Source: Streptomyces misionensis
GTDB taxonomy: Bacteria; Actinomycetota; Actinomycetes; Streptomycetales; Streptomycetaceae
Direction of reading: 5' to 3'
Assembly (NCBI RefSeq): GCF_900104815.1
Contig: NZ_FNTD01000004.1
Span: 4,976,501 to 5,040,500 of the forward strand
DNA length: 64,000 nucleotides
This document shows, one piece after another, positions 8,178 to 17,755 of this stretch. The notes below the pieces were generated by a model that worked only from the letters and a program-made list of their open reading frames with translations, did not search any database and had not been told where the DNA came from. The translations under genes and the position numbers were made by a program. Each line of letters begins with the position of its first letter. Positions within the stretch are counted from its first letter, which is position 1.

Positions 8178-10208
8178 GTGAACCGACTGGCCCATGAGAC
8201 GTCGCCGTATCTGCTCCAGCACGCCGCCAACCCCGTCGACTGGTGGCCCTGGTCGGCCGAGGCCTTCGAGGAGGCGCGCCGCAGCGGCAGACCGGTGCTG
8301 CTCAGCGTGGGGTACAGCAGCTGTCACTGGTGCCACGTCATGGCACACGAGTCCTTCGAGGACCAGGAGACCGCCGACTACCTCAACGAGCACTTCGTCA
8401 GTGTCAAGGTCGACCGTGAGGAGCGGCCGGACGTCGACGCCGTCTACATGGAGGCCGTACAGGCCGCCACCGGCCAGGGCGGCTGGCCGATGACCGTCTT
8501 CCTCACCCCGGACGCCGAGCCCTTCTACTTCGGCACCTACTTCCCGCCCGAGCCCCGGCACGGCATGCCCTCCTTCCGGCAGGTGCTGGAGGGCGTCCAG
8601 CAGGCGTGGAGCACGCGGCGCGAGGAGGTCGGCGAGGTCGCCGGGAAGATCGTCCGGGACCTGGCGCAGCGGGAGATCGCGCACGAGGGCACCCGGCCGC
8701 CGGGGGAGCAGGAACTGGCGCAGGCGCTGCTCGGGCTGACCCGTGAGTACGACCCGCAGCGCGGCGGATTCGGCGGCGCGCCCAAGTTCCCGCCGTCCAT
8801 GGTGCTGGAGTTCCTGCTGCGCCACCACGCGCGCACCGGGGCCGAGGGCGCGCTCCAGATGGCGCGGGACACCTGTGAGCGGATGGCCCGCGGCGGCCTC
8901 TACGACCAGCTCGGCGGCGGGTTCGCCCGCTACTCCGTCGACCGGGACTGGACGGTGCCGCACTTCGAGAAGATGCTGTACGACAACGCCCTGCTGTGCC
9001 GGGTGTACGCACACCTGTGGCGGGTGACCGGGTCCGGTCTCGCCCGCCGGGTCGCCCTGGAGACCGCCGACTTCCTCGTCCGGGAACTGCGCACGAACGA
9101 GGGAGGGTTCGCCTCCGCGCTCGACGCGGACAGCGACGACGGCAGCGGGCGGCACGTGGAGGGCGCGTACTACGTGTGGACGCCCGAGCAGCTCCGCGAC
9201 GTCCTCGGCGACGACGCCGAGGTCGCCGCCCGGTTCTTCGGGGTGACCGAGGAAGGCACCTTCGAGGAGGGCCAGTCCGTCCTGCGACTCCCGCAGGACG
9301 AGGGCGTGTTCGACGCCGAGCGGATCGCCTCCGTCAAGAGCCGGCTGCTGGCGGCCCGCGCCCGGCGGCCCGCGCCCGGCCGGGACGACAAGATCGTCGC
9401 CGCCTGGAACGGCCTCGCCATCGCCGCGCTCGCCGAGACCGGCGCCTACTTCGACCGCCCCGACCTGGTCGAGGCCGCGCTCGGCGCCGCGGACCTGCTG
9501 GTGCGGGTGCACCTGGACGAGCACGCCCGGCTCGCCCGCACCAGCAAGGACGGCCGCGTCGGGCCCAACTCCGGTGTCCTGGAGGACTACGCCGACGTCG
9601 CCGAGGGCTTCCTGGCGCTCGCCTCCGTGACCGGCGAGGGTGTCTGGCTGGACTTCGCCGGGCTGCTCCTCGGCCATGTGCTCGCCCGCTTCACCGACCC
9701 CGGCTCCGGCGCGCTCTACGACACCGCCGCCGACGCCGAGCGGCTCATCCGCCGCCCCCAGGACCCCACCGACAACGCCACCCCGTCCGGCTGGTCGGCC
9801 GCCGCGGGCGCCCTGCTGAGCTACGCCGCGCACACCGGCTCCGAGGTCCATCGCACGGCCGCCGAGCGGGCGTTGGGCATCGTGGGGGCGCTCGGGCCGC
9901 GGGTGCCCCGGTTCATCGGCTGGGGGCTCGCCGTCGCCGAGGCGCTGCTCGACGGGCCACGGGAGGTCGCGGTCGTCGGCCCGTCCCTCACCGACGAGGC
10001 GACGACGACCCTGCACCGGACGGCGCTCCAGGGCACCGCGCCGGGCGCGGTCGTCGCCGTGGGCACGCCGGACGGCGACGAGTTCCCGCTGCTCGCCGAC
10101 CGTCCGCTGGTCTCCGGCGCGGCGGCGGCCTACGTCTGCCGCGGCTTCACCTGCGACGCCCCGACCACCGACCCGGACCGGCTGCGCAGCACCCTCGGCG
10201 GCCGCTGA
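8178..10208 (+). CDS. Thioredoxin-domain protein of the YyaL/SSP411 (DUF255) family
   Basis: A 676-aa cytosolic protein. The N-terminal thioredoxin-like domain (about 1-160) begins with [20 protein letters not shown] and has a CHWC redox motif at C49-C52 ([17 protein letters not shown]). The C-terminal two thirds look like an (alpha/alpha)6 barrel related to N-acylglucosamine 2-epimerases and cellobiose epimerase, with [19 protein letters not shown] and [12 protein letters not shown]. The physiological substrate of the family is not known. GTG 8178 is used because the conserved N-terminus [12 protein letters not shown] starts there and GGGAGAG lies upstream. Confidence 0.88.
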   Translation: MNRLAHETSPYLLQHAANPVDWWPWSAEAFEEARRSGRPVLLSVGYSSCHWCHVMAHESFEDQETADYLNEHFVSVKVDREERPDVDAVYMEAVQAATGQGGWPMTVFLTPDAEPFYFGTYFPPEPRHGMPSFRQVLEGVQQAWSTRREEVGEVAGKIVRDLAQREIAHEGTRPPGEQELAQALLGLTREYDPQRGGFGGAPKFPPSMVLEFLLRHHARTGAEGALQMARDTCERMARGGLYDQLGGGFARYSVDRDWTVPHFEKMLYDNALLCRVYAHLWRVTGSGLARRVALETADFLVRELRTNEGGFASALDADSDDGSGRHVEGAYYVWTPEQLRDVLGDDAEVAARFFGVTEEGTFEEGQSVLRLPQDEGVFDAERIASVKSRLLAARARRPAPGRDDKIVAAWNGLAIAALAETGAYFDRPDLVEAALGAADLLVRVHLDEHARLARTSKDGRVGPNSGVLEDYADVAEGFLALASVTGEGVWLDFAGLLLGHVLARFTDPGSGALYDTAADAERLIRRPQDPTDNATPSGWSAAAGALLSYAAHTGSEVHRTAAERALGIVGALGPRVPRFIGWGLAVAEALLDGPREVAVVGPSLTDEATTTLHRTALQGTAPGAVVAVGTPDGDEFPLLADRPLVSGAAAAYVCRGFTCDAPTTDPDRLRSTLGGR

Positions 10209-10216
10209 GCAGCACG

Positions 10217-10561
10217 TCAGGCGCCGTCGAGGATCATCGCCCCGAGGACGAGCTGCGCGCCCCACTGGAGGAAGACGGTCGTGGCCCTGGCGTACGTCGC
10301 CGTGCCCCTGGGCCAGGCCAGGGCCGCGACGCCGGCGCCGAGGGCCAGGAAGAAGGCGAGGTAGAGGGCCGAGCCGGGAATCGTCGAGCACTGCTCGCCG
10401 TACGTCAGGCACCGGCTGCCGCGATCGCCGGAGAGCACCACCATCCAGGACAGGACGACGATCGGCAGCAGCAGGAGGATCCCGGCGAGGGACCAGCCGG
10501 TGATGAAGCGGTCCTTCTGGCGCTGGGTGAGGGTGACCGGCTGCGAAGTCATCGTGTTCAT
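10217..10561 (-). CDS. Hypothetical integral membrane protein
   Basis: A 114-aa protein starting at ATG 10561 (or the internal ATG 10552). Three hydrophobic segments are visible: GWSLAGILLLLPIVVLSWMVVL (about 22-43), ALYLAFFLALGAGVAALAW (about 65-83) and TTVFLQWGAQLVLGAMIL (about 94-111). The first loop contains two cysteines (RCLTYGEQC). It lies just upstream of a Mut7-C RNase gene reading in from the same side and is convergent with the thioredoxin-domain gene, 8 bp away. No function recognised. Confidence 0.7.
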   Translation of the reverse strand: MNTMTSQPVTLTQRQKDRFITGWSLAGILLLLPIVVLSWMVVLSGDRGSRCLTYGEQCSTIPGSALYLAFFLALGAGVAALAWPRGTATYARATTVFLQWGAQLVLGAMILDGA

Positions 10562-10608
10562 GCCCCCATCCCACCGCGCCGCCCGGCCCCCGGCACCGGG
10601 CCGCCTAC

Positions 10609-11340
10609 TCAACTCCCCTGAGTACGCGTGCTCAACGCCCGCTCCACGACCGCCTCCAGCTGTTCGTGGTGGGCGCCCTTCCAGTAGGCGCGGCCGCAGC
10701 CGGTGCACTGGGCGAAGACGTCGTACGACCGCTGGGTGCCGCCCTTGAGCTGGTCGGCGACCTCCTCCTTGGTGGCCTGTCTGAGCAGGCCGTTGCAGGC
10801 GGTGCAGCGGGTCCAGGGGCGCAGTTCGGGGGCGAACCGGTCGAGGACGTCCTGGAGTTGGTCGTCGGGCCGGGTGCTGTAGACGTACGCCCCGGCCCAC
10901 AGTTCGCGGCGGCGCAGCAGTCCCCGGTCGCGGCTGAGCATGACCCGCTGTTCGGCCGCCGAGCGCGCGGCCAGCGCCGGGTCGCCGATGTCGGTGGCCT
11001 CGTACGCGGTGTCCACGCCGAGCAGCCGCAGCCGGCGGGCCAGGGTGCCGAGGTGCACGTCGAGGAGGAAGCGGAGCGGGGCGCCGGGCACGTGCTGCGG
11101 CCGGGCGACGGGGCGCACGGTCACCGACTCGCCCGCCCGCGGGACGTGCGAGACCGGCACCTCGCGGCCGTCCACGACCAGCGCGCCGACCTCGGTCAGC
11201 GGGACGCCGAGGGACTCGATGACATGGCCGAGCGTGGAGACGCCGTCGGTGCCGAGCGCGGTGGCGCCCGCGCGCCGGGCGGCGGGAACGAACAGGTGCA
11301 GCTCGGGGGCGACTTCGACGCGGATCTCGGTTCCGTTCAC
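10609..11340 (-). CDS. Mut7-C RNase domain protein with ubiquitin-like N-terminus
   Basis: A 243-aa cytosolic protein. Residues about 1-82 form a beta-grasp (Mut7-C ubiquitin/ThiS-like) domain. Residues 88-165 match the Mut7-C PIN-like RNase fold, with candidate acidic metal ligands D94 (FLLDVHLG) and D138 (LSRDRGLLRRR). A four-cysteine zinc ribbon follows, C179/C182 (RCTACNG) and C212/C215 (QCTGCGRAYWKG). The architecture is that of the bacterial Mut7-C family; the RNA substrate is unknown. It stands alone between an unknown membrane protein and a TetR gene, with a 33-bp gap to the latter. Confidence 0.82.
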   Translation of the reverse strand: MNGTEIRVEVAPELHLFVPAARRAGATALGTDGVSTLGHVIESLGVPLTEVGALVVDGREVPVSHVPRAGESVTVRPVARPQHVPGAPLRFLLDVHLGTLARRLRLLGVDTAYEATDIGDPALAARSAAEQRVMLSRDRGLLRRRELWAGAYVYSTRPDDQLQDVLDRFAPELRPWTRCTACNGLLRQATKEEVADQLKGGTQRSYDVFAQCTGCGRAYWKGAHHEQLEAVVERALSTRTQGS

Positions 11341-11373
11341 CTCGTCAGCATCGCACGGGGAGCGGGCCGGGTC

Positions 11374-12024
11374 TCAGCGGTTTCCGGTGCCGGGCAGGCC
11401 GTGCTCCATGACGTCGAGGGTGCGGTCGACGAGGTCGCGCGGGTCGTCCCGGTGGCCGTGCTCGGCCCAGTACACGCCGGTCTCCAGCAGGCCGCCGATC
11501 AGCGACATGGCGTAGACCCGTACCTCCAGGTCGTCGGGGTCGTGGCCGGTGCGCTCGGCGATGACCCGGCACAGCGTGCGACCGGTCGCCGACATGCTCT
11601 CCATCATCCGCGAGCGCACCGCCGGGACCTGGGCCATCAGATGGGTGCGCAGCCTGGAGACGCACGGGTCCTCCTCCAGCCCGGACCGGGCGGCACTGCG
11701 CAGCACGTACCGGAGGGTGTCGGGCCAGGGCTCCTCGGCGGGCCGCCGCCTGATCTCCTCCAGGACGACCGCGTCGAACTCGTCGGTGAGGACGATGTCC
11801 TCCTTGGTCGGGAAGTACCGGAAGACGGTCGACGGCGACACCTCCGCCCGGTCGGCGATCTGGTCGATCGTCGTGGCGTCGTAGCCCTGCTCCTCGATGA
11901 GGGCGTACGTCGCCCCGCGGATCGCCTCCCGCGTCTTGATCTTCTTGCGTTCCCGCAGGCCGGGACGGGCGCCTTCCGAGGGGGCGCGGTGGGGGGCGGG
12001 GCTGGTGGGTCGTGCGGCCGTCAT
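11374..12024 (-). CDS. TetR-family transcriptional regulator
   Basis: A 216-aa regulator. The helix-turn-helix lies near residues 27-75: LRERKKIKTREAIRGATYAL, then IDQIADRAEVSPSTVFRYFPTKEDIV. The C-terminal helical domain binds an unknown ligand. ATG 12024 is preferred because GACAAT lies 7 nt upstream, suggesting a leaderless mRNA; ATG 12033 is the alternative. A 14-bp palindrome (12055-12068) upstream is a candidate self-operator. No obvious divergent target, so the regulon is unknown. Confidence 0.88.
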   Translation of the reverse strand: MTAARPTSPAPHRAPSEGARPGLRERKKIKTREAIRGATYALIEEQGYDATTIDQIADRAEVSPSTVFRYFPTKEDIVLTDEFDAVVLEEIRRRPAEEPWPDTLRYVLRSAARSGLEEDPCVSRLRTHLMAQVPAVRSRMMESMSATGRTLCRVIAERTGHDPDDLEVRVYAMSLIGGLLETGVYWAEHGHRDDPRDLVDRTLDVMEHGLPGTGNR

Positions 12025-12031
12025 GGGGCTC

Positions 12032-12068
12032 ATTGTCCGGCATCGACGGCGGGACCGGCCATGGCCGG
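12032..12068 (-). promoter_or_regulatory. TetR gene promoter and candidate operator palindrome
   Basis: GACAAT (12037-12032 on minus) lies 7 nt before ATG 12024. CCGGCCATGGCCGG at 12055-12068 is a perfect 14-bp palindrome about 18 bp upstream of that hexamer, in the -35 region, suitable for autorepression. Such GC palindromes also arise by chance here. Confidence 0.4.
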
Positions 12069-12101
12069 GAACGGCCTCGGTCCGGCGCGGAGCACGCAAA
12101 A

Positions 12102-12127
12102 GGCCACGGCTCGCGGGAGCCGTGGCC
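12102..12127 (-). terminator. Terminator downstream of hemolysin-III gene
   Basis: GGCCACGGCT (12102-12111) pairs perfectly with AGCCGTGGCC (12118-12127) around a 6-nt loop. Read on the minus strand it is followed by TTTTGCG, so it acts for the hemolysin-III gene ending at 12146. Confidence 0.75.
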
Positions 12128-12145
12128 GTGGTGGCGGGGGAGGGG

Positions 12146-12859
12146 TCACGCGTGCTGGTAGGCGACCAGTGAGATGCCCACGTAGTGGACGACGAACGCC
12201 GCCAGGGTCAAGGAGTGGAAGACCTCGTGGAAGCCGAACCAGCGCGGTGACGGGTTGGGCCGCTTGATGCCGTAGACGACTCCGCCGGCGCTGTAGAGCA
12301 GGCCGCCGACGATCACCAGGGTCAGCACGGCTATGCCGCCGGTGCGCAGGAAGTCCGGCAGGAAGAAGACGGCCGCCCAGCCCATCGCGATGTAGCAGGG
12401 CGTGTAGAGCCAGCGCGGGGCGCCGACCCAGAAGACGCGGAAGACTATCCCGGCCGCGGCCGCGGCCCAGATGCCCCACAGCAGCCACTGGCCCTTCGCG
12501 CCCGGCAGGAGCAGCAGGGTCAGCGGGGTGTACGTGCCCGCGATGATCAGGAAGATGTTGGCGTGGTCGAGGCGGCGCAGCACGCCGTCCATCCGCGGGC
12601 CCCAGTTGCCCCGGTGGTACAGCGCGCTGACGCCGAACAGCAGACAGGCCGTGAGGACGTAGATCCCGCAGGCGACCCGGCCTCTGGTCGAGTCGGCGAG
12701 GGCGGTGAGCACGAGGCCCGCGATGAGTACGGCCGGGAACATGCCGAGGTGCAGCCAGCCACGCAACCTGGGCTTGACCGGATGCGGCAAGGAGAGCGCC
12801 CTGGGTTCGCGGCTGCCGGCCGGCGTGTCCATGGGCGCGTCGGGGACGGACGCAGTCAT
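12146..12859 (-). CDS. Hemolysin III (PAQR/TrhA) family membrane protein
   Basis: A 237-aa integral membrane protein with about seven hydrophobic helices. Family signatures are HLGMFPAVLIAGLVL (near 37-51), SALYHRGNWGP (His in helix 2-3), RLDHANIFLIIAGTYTPLTLL (near 94-115) and FHEVFHSLTLAAFVVHYVG at the C-terminus; the Ser, Asp and His residues are the putative metal-site ligands of PAQR-type proteins. Bacterial members (YqfA/TrhA) are linked to membrane energetics and fluidity rather than haemolysis. ATG 12859 is preferred over the one three codons upstream. The gene ends in a good terminator. Confidence 0.88.
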   Translation of the reverse strand: MTASVPDAPMDTPAGSREPRALSLPHPVKPRLRGWLHLGMFPAVLIAGLVLTALADSTRGRVACGIYVLTACLLFGVSALYHRGNWGPRMDGVLRRLDHANIFLIIAGTYTPLTLLLLPGAKGQWLLWGIWAAAAAGIVFRVFWVGAPRWLYTPCYIAMGWAAVFFLPDFLRTGGIAVLTLVIVGGLLYSAGGVVYGIKRPNPSPRWFGFHEVFHSLTLAAFVVHYVGISLVAYQHA

Positions 12860-13147
12860 GCGCCGCATGGTACCTACGCCGCCGTAAGTCAGGTGTGAGG
12901 GGCGTCCGTCGGTCGGGTGGATGCAAAAAAACCGTCAGTCGAAATCCAGACGAACGTAAAGGAAATGCAAACGCCCCTGGAACCGTGGTCGACCTCACGT
13001 CGCTCACCTGTGAGACCCCCTGGACAGATGGGCACTACAGGCGGATGATCAAATGAGTGCAGTCGGCACCGGATGAGCGATGGCGAAGCGTCCGGGTCGC
13101 AGCCCCCACGGGGCAACAAGGACAAAATCCCTCACTTAGGAGCAACC
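12860..13147. promoter_or_regulatory. Regulatory region between hemolysin-III gene and pckA
   Basis: This 288-bp divergent gap is relatively A/T-rich for the window (an A7 run near 12925; many AA/TA steps to 12970). It carries an imperfect palindrome CTCAC-CT-GTGAG at 13003-13014. AGGAG at 13138-13142 is the pckA ribosome binding site. I cannot place the -10 boxes with confidence. Confidence 0.4.
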
Positions 13148-14968
13148 GTGGCGCGCGACAACTCGGCTACCAGCGTTCCCACCAACCACCAGGAACTGAT
13201 CTCGTGGGTCAATGAGATCGCCGAACTGACGCAGCCGGACAGCGTGGTCTGGTGCGACGGCTCCGAGGCCGAGTACGAGCGGCTGGCCGAGGAGCTCGTG
13301 ACCAAGGGCACCTTCAAGAAGCTCGACCCGGTCAAGCGCCCGCACTCCTACTACGCCGCCTCCGACCCGACCGACGTCGCGCGCGTCGAGGACCGCACCT
13401 TCATCTGCTCCGAGAAGGAGGAGGACGCGGGCCCGACCAACAACTGGAAGGCCCCCGCCGAGATGCGGGAGATCTTCACCGGCGAGCAGGGCCTGTTCCG
13501 CGGCTCGATGCGCGGCCGCACCATGTACGTCGTCCCGTTCTGCATGGGCCCGCTCGGCTCCCCGCTCTCCGCGCTCGGCGTGGAGATCACCGACTCCGCC
13601 TACGTCGCCGTCTCCATGCGCACGATGACGCGCATGGGCCAGGCCGTCCTCGACGAGCTGGGCGACGACGGCTTCTTCGTCAAGGCCGTGCACACCGTGG
13701 GCGCCCCGCTGGAGCCGGGCCAGGCGGACGTGCCGTGGCCGTGCAGCCAGACCAAGTACATCTCCCACTTCCCCGAGTCGCGCGAGATCTGGTCCTACGG
13801 CTCCGGCTACGGCGGCAACGCCCTGCTCGGCAAGAAGTGCTACGCGCTGCGGATCGCCTCCGTGATGGCGCGCGACGAGGGCTGGCTCGCCGAGCACATG
13901 CTGATCCTCAAGCTCACCCCGCCGCAGGGCGAGGCCAAGTACGTCGCCGCCGCGTTCCCGAGCGCCTGCGGCAAGACCAACCTCGCCATGCTGGAGCCCA
14001 CGGTCTCCGGCTGGACCGTGGAGACCATCGGCGACGACATCGCCTGGATGCGCTTCGGCGAGGACGGCCGCCTGTACGCGATCAACCCCGAGGCCGGCTT
14101 CTTCGGCGTGGCGCCCGGCACGGGCGAGCACACCAACGCCAACGCGATGAAGACCCTGTGGGGCAACGCGGTCTTCACCAACGTCGCGCTCACCGACGAC
14201 GGCGACGTCTGGTGGGAGGGCATGACGCCGGAGGCGCCGGCCCACCTGACCGACTGGAAGGGCAACGACTGGACGCCGGCCTCCGGGACCCCGGCCGCCC
14301 ACCCCAACGCCCGCTTCACCGTGCCGGCTTCGCAGTGCCCGATCATCGCGCCCGAGTGGGAGGACCCCAAGGGCGTGCCGATCTCGGCGATCCTCTTCGG
14401 CGGCCGGCGCGCCAGCGCGGTGCCGCTGGTGACCGAGTCCTTCGACTGGGACCACGGCGTCTTCCTCGGCGCCAACGTGGCCTCCGAGAAGACCGCCGCC
14501 GCCGAGGGCAAGGTCGGCGAGCTGCGCCGCGACCCGTTCGCCATGCTGCCGTTCTGCGGCTACAACATGGGCGACTACATGGCGCACTGGATCAACGTGG
14601 CCAAGGACAAGGACCAGTCCAAGCTGCCGAAGATCTACTACGTCAACTGGTTCCGCAAGAACGACGAGGGCAAGTTCGTCTGGCCCGGCTTCGGCGAGAA
14701 CTCCCGGGTCCTGAAGTGGATCGTGGAGCGCCTGGACGGCAAGGCCGAGGGCGTCGAGACCCCGATCGGCATCCTGCCGGCGAAGTCGGCCCTGGACACG
14801 AACGGCCTCGAACTCTCCGACGCGGAGCTGGACTTCCTGCTCACGGTCGACAAGGAGGTCTGGCGCGAGGAGGCCGCGCTGGTCCCCGAGCACCTCGACA
14901 CCTTCGGCGACCACACCCCGAAGGAGCTGTGGGACCAGTACCACGCGCTCGTCGAGCGCCTGGGCTGA
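13148..14968 (+). CDS. pckA: Phosphoenolpyruvate carboxykinase (GTP)
   Basis: A 606-aa gluconeogenic enzyme converting oxaloacetate and GTP to phosphoenolpyruvate, CO2 and GDP. The GTP-dependent family is shown by the hyper-reactive cysteine/P-loop [13 protein letters not shown] (C274, K276), the [21 protein letters not shown] segment, the metal-binding region and the C-terminal [20 protein letters not shown] 13148 is chosen because AGGAG lies 5 nt upstream and [10 protein letters not shown] aligns with actinobacterial N-termini; the longer reading from 13073 lacks support. Monocistronic: divergent promoter region upstream, big hairpin downstream. Confidence 0.95.
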   Translation: MARDNSATSVPTNHQELISWVNEIAELTQPDSVVWCDGSEAEYERLAEELVTKGTFKKLDPVKRPHSYYAASDPTDVARVEDRTFICSEKEEDAGPTNNWKAPAEMREIFTGEQGLFRGSMRGRTMYVVPFCMGPLGSPLSALGVEITDSAYVAVSMRTMTRMGQAVLDELGDDGFFVKAVHTVGAPLEPGQADVPWPCSQTKYISHFPESREIWSYGSGYGGNALLGKKCYALRIASVMARDEGWLAEHMLILKLTPPQGEAKYVAAAFPSACGKTNLAMLEPTVSGWTVETIGDDIAWMRFGEDGRLYAINPEAGFFGVAPGTGEHTNANAMKTLWGNAVFTNVALTDDGDVWWEGMTPEAPAHLTDWKGNDWTPASGTPAAHPNARFTVPASQCPIIAPEWEDPKGVPISAILFGGRRASAVPLVTESFDWDHGVFLGANVASEKTAAAEGKVGELRRDPFAMLPFCGYNMGDYMAHWINVAKDKDQSKLPKIYYVNWFRKNDEGKFVWPGFGENSRVLKWIVERLDGKAEGVETPIGILPAKSALDTNGLELSDAELDFLLTVDKEVWREEAALVPEHLDTFGDHTPKELWDQYHALVERLG

Positions 14969-15046
14969 GCCCCCGAGAACTCCGCGGCCGGTCCGACTAG
15001 CCCTGACCAGCAATAGTCGTCACGAAGGCCGGCCGCGGAACCGCAA

Positions 15047-15107
15047 CGCACCGGGCCGGGGCCCGCACCGTACAACGGCGTACGGCGAAGGGCCCCGGCC
15101 CGGTGCG
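15047..15107. terminator. Long nested hairpin terminator after pckA
   Basis: An 18-bp perfect stem (15047-15064 with 15090-15107) encloses a 25-nt loop that itself contains a 6-bp hairpin (CCGTAC at 15068-15073 with GTACGG at 15080-15085). It lies between convergent pckA and the 15222 gene. A second weaker repeat, TCCGCGGCC (14981-14989) with GGCCGCGGA (15031-15039), precedes it. Confidence 0.75.
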
Positions 15108-15221
15108 CGCATGTGTCCGCGTCGGTGGACAGCCGGTTCTGAGGCACCCGGTCCGCGCGTCGCTGCGGGTGCGCGCGGACCGGGGCCGGTCGGTGGGGGC
15201 CCCGGCGGGGTCCGATGGGGG

Positions 15222-15641
15222 TCAGCCGGCGGTGGTGAGTTCCCTCGGGTCGGCCAGGGCGGCCGTGTGGGCGTCCATGCGCTCGGCGGACAGGATCGCC
15301 GCCGACGTGTCGGCGCGCGAGGCGGCGACCACGAGCGCCCGCCCGGCCAGGGCGTGCGCCCGCCGGTGCAGCGCCACGGGGTCGCCGTCGTCGGCGGCGG
15401 GCGCCGCGCGCAGCGGCGTACCGCCCCGCAGCCGGCTCACCTCGCCGGCCAGCCGCTGCGCGGCCGCGTCCAGGTCGGCGGAGGGCGTCAGCGCCCGCAG
15501 CTCGTCGGTGACCGCGAGCAGCGCGGCGAGATGCCCGGCGAGCTGGATGTCCAGCTCCTCCTCGCGCGAACGGTGGGGGAAGTCGCAGGGGGTGCCGGCC
15601 ATCGTGCTGTGGACCGACTTGGTGCGGATCGGTTCGTACAT
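15222..15641 (-). CDS. Hypothetical cytosolic protein
   Basis: A 139-aa soluble, largely helical protein starting MYEPIRTKSVHSTMAGTPCD, with a good AGGAGG 8 nt upstream. The N-terminal 30 residues are the most distinctive; the rest is Ala/Leu/Arg-rich helix ([34 protein letters not shown]). No catalytic motif or known domain. Candidate -10 TAGGAT (15679-15674) lies upstream. Codon bias is normal for the window, so the gene is real; function unknown. Confidence 0.75.
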   Translation of the reverse strand: MYEPIRTKSVHSTMAGTPCDFPHRSREEELDIQLAGHLAALLAVTDELRALTPSADLDAAAQRLAGEVSRLRGGTPLRAAPAADDGDPVALHRRAHALAGRALVVAASRADTSAAILSAERMDAHTAALADPRELTTAG

Positions 15642-15756
15642 GGGGATGGCCTCCTGTGCTCTGACAGGAAACCATCCTAGCTTGGATTTCGTCTAAAGTT
15701 GAGTCGGGTCACGGACTGAAGCCCGTCGACTACGAAGGGCTCGCCGTCGTCCCAGG

Positions 15757-16968
15757 TCAGGGCTGGACGTAGCCCTCCAGGAAGGTCCCGATCCGGGTCA
15801 CCGCGTCCTTCAGGTCCCCGACGGTCGGCAGGGTGACCACCCGGAAGTGGTCCGGCTCGGGCCAGTTGAAGCCGGTGCCCTGCACCACCATGATCTTCTC
15901 CTGGCGCAGCAGGTCGAGGACCATCCGCCGGTCGTCCCGGATCTTGTAGACCTGCGGGTCCAGGCGCGGGAAGAGGTAGAGCGCGCCCTTCGGCCGGACA
16001 CAGCTCACACCCGGGATCTGCGTCAGCAACTCGTACGCCGTGTCCATCTGCTCCTTCAGCCGCCCGCCGGGCAGCACCAGGTCCTGGATCGACTGGCGTC
16101 CGCCGAGCGCGGCGACCACGCCGTGCTGGCCCGGCATGTTGGCGCACAGCCGCATGTTCGCCAGGATCGTCAGGCCCTCGATGTAGGAGTCGGCGTGGGC
16201 GCGCGGGCCGGAGATCGACATCCAGCCCACCCGGTACCCGGCCACCCGGTACGCCTTCGACATGCCGTTGAAGGTCAGCGTCAGCAGGTCGGGGGCGACC
16301 TTGGCCGTCGGGGTGTGCGTGGCGCCGTCGTAGAGGATCTTGTCGTAGATCTCGTCGGAGCAGACCAGCAGGTTGTGCCGGCGGGCGATGTCCGTCAGCC
16401 CCTTGAGCACCGTCTCGTCGTAGACCGCGCCCGTGGGGTTGTTCGGGTTGATGATGACGATCGCCTTGGTGCGGTCGCCGACCTTGCTCTCGATGTCGGC
16501 GAGGTCGGGCATCCAGTCGGACTGCTCGTCGCAGCGGTAGTGCACCGCCGTGCCGCCGGACAGCGAGACCGCGGCCGTCCACAGCGGGTAGTCCGGTGCC
16601 GGTACGAGGACCTCGTCGCCGTCGTCCAGCAGGCCCTGCATGGCCATCACGATCAGCTCGGAGACGCCGTTGCCGATGAAGACGTGCTCGACGTCGGTCT
16701 CGATGCCGAGGGTCTGGTTGTGCATGACGACCGCGCGGCGGGCGGCCAGCAGGCCCTTGGCGTCGCCGTAGCCGTGCGCCGTGGAGACGTTGCGGAGGAT
16801 GTCCTCCAGGATCTCCGGGGGGCACTCGAAGCCGAACGCGGCCGGGTTGCCGGTGTTGAGCTTGAGGATGCGGTGGCCCGCCGCCTCAAGCCGCATGGCC
16901 TCCTCGAGAACCGGACCCCGGATCTCGTAACAGACGTTGGCGAGCTTGGTCGACTGGATCACCTGCAT
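15757..16968 (-). CDS. AlaA-like pyridoxal-phosphate aminotransferase
   Basis: A 403-aa class I/II aminotransferase. The PLP lysine is K238 in TFNGMSKAYRVAGYRVGW; the NPNNPTG motif is at 174-180 and the PLP-contact YPLW at 127-130. It resembles E. coli AlaA (alanine transaminase: pyruvate + glutamate to alanine + 2-oxoglutarate), including GHRILKLNTGNPAAFGF and HGYGDAKG near the N-terminus. ATG 16968 is preferred over 17028 because TAAGCT lies 7 nt before it (leaderless) and family members begin MQVIQSTKLA. The exact substrate is inferred. Confidence 0.88.
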   Translation of the reverse strand: MQVIQSTKLANVCYEIRGPVLEEAMRLEAAGHRILKLNTGNPAAFGFECPPEILEDILRNVSTAHGYGDAKGLLAARRAVVMHNQTLGIETDVEHVFIGNGVSELIVMAMQGLLDDGDEVLVPAPDYPLWTAAVSLSGGTAVHYRCDEQSDWMPDLADIESKVGDRTKAIVIINPNNPTGAVYDETVLKGLTDIARRHNLLVCSDEIYDKILYDGATHTPTAKVAPDLLTLTFNGMSKAYRVAGYRVGWMSISGPRAHADSYIEGLTILANMRLCANMPGQHGVVAALGGRQSIQDLVLPGGRLKEQMDTAYELLTQIPGVSCVRPKGALYLFPRLDPQVYKIRDDRRMVLDLLRQEKIMVVQGTGFNWPEPDHFRVVTLPTVGDLKDAVTRIGTFLEGYVQP

Positions 16969-16981
16969 ACGCGTGAGCTTA
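16966..16981 (-). promoter_or_regulatory. Leaderless promoter of the aminotransferase gene
   Basis: TAAGCT (16981-16976) is followed by exactly 7 nt and then ATG at 16968, so transcription should start on the A of the start codon. No Shine-Dalgarno sequence is present and no clear -35 is seen. Confidence 0.6.
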
Positions 16982-17078
16982 GGGCCCGGCCTTGTGCCAT
17001 GGGTGGTGTTTTCCGCCACGTGAGACATGGATTTGCCCGGAATGCCCCTGCGGCTGTCTCGGTGCTGCCCCGCCTCCC

Positions 17079-17095
17079 TAGAATCCGCTGTCGTG
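17079..17095 (+). promoter_or_regulatory. Leaderless promoter of the 17093 gene
   Basis: TAGAAT at 17079-17084 lies 8 nt before GTG 17093, matching the TANNNT pattern for leaderless mRNAs. No ribosome binding site is present. Confidence 0.55.
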
Positions 17096-17755
17096 TCCAG
17101 CGAACGCGAGTACGAGTCGGAGCCGCCCAGAGCCGAGGAAGGGGCCGTCCCTCCGCCCGTGTTCCTCCCGCGGCCGGGTCCCGCTCCCTCCTATGAGGAG
17201 TACGCCGACCCCGCTGCCGCCCACGGCTGGCAGAACGCCTACGACGAGACCCGCGAGCTGCCCCCGGTCACCGGCTTCGACGCGCCCGGTCCCGGTGCGT
17301 CCGCTCCCGGTGAGGGCCGTGCCGGGCGGCGGGAGCGGCGGCGCAGGGCGGGCCGCCGCCGGCTCGCGGCCGTCGCCGGAGCGCTCGGCGTCGCCGGCGC
17401 CGTCGCGCTGATCGCGGGCGTGGCCGGCGGCTCGGACGACCCCGCCGCGTCCCGCCCCAAGGGGGGCGGGCGGGCCGGCGCCTCCGAGAGCGCGCCCGCC
17501 GACGCCGTGGCCCCGGTGACCTCCGCTCCCGCCTCCGGCGGCGCCTCCAGCGGCGCGGCCGTCTTGACGACGTCCGCCCCGGCCGCGCCCCGGACCACGC
17601 CGGCCAGGACCGTCACCCCCGCCACCACCGCCCCGGCACCCACCCGGACCAGTGCCGCGCCCTCGCCCCCACCCACCTCCCAGCCCCCGATGACCACCGC
17701 CCCCACCTGGTCCGCCCCCGCTTGGCGCCACGGCCACGGCAGGCACTTCCACTGA
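17093..17755 (+). CDS. Single-pass membrane protein with Thr/Pro-rich extracellular tail
   Basis: A 220-aa protein. The N-terminal about 90 residues are acidic, Pro-rich and cytoplasmic (SSEREYESEPPRAEEG; SYEEYADPAAAHGWQNAYDE). A run of arginines then leads into one transmembrane helix (LAAVAGALGVAGAVALIAGVAGG, near 97-119). The remaining about 100 residues are low-complexity Ala/Pro/Thr/Ser, ending in a His/Trp tail (WRHGHGRHF). It looks like a wall-spanning, disordered extracellular domain. No enzymatic motif. Divergent from the aminotransferase; GTG 17093 follows a leaderless -10. Confidence 0.72.
   Translation: MSSEREYESEPPRAEEGAVPPPVFLPRPGPAPSYEEYADPAAAHGWQNAYDETRELPPVTGFDAPGPGASAPGEGRAGRRERRRRAGRRRLAAVAGALGVAGAVALIAGVAGGSDDPAASRPKGGGRAGASESAPADAVAPVTSAPASGGASSGAAVLTTSAPAAPRTTPARTVTPATTAPAPTRTSAAPSPPPTSQPPMTTAPTWSAPAWRHGHGRHFH

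Noticed and set aside
8160..10574. Minus-strand open frame of about 804 codons opposite the thioredoxin-domain gene
   Set aside because: Shadow frame; the plus strand has the conserved CHWC and DUF255 motifs.
13003..13014. CTCAC-CT-GTGAG near pckA as a BldD site
   Set aside because: The half-sites point the wrong way for AGTGA(n)TCACC and it does not match the longer BldD consensus.
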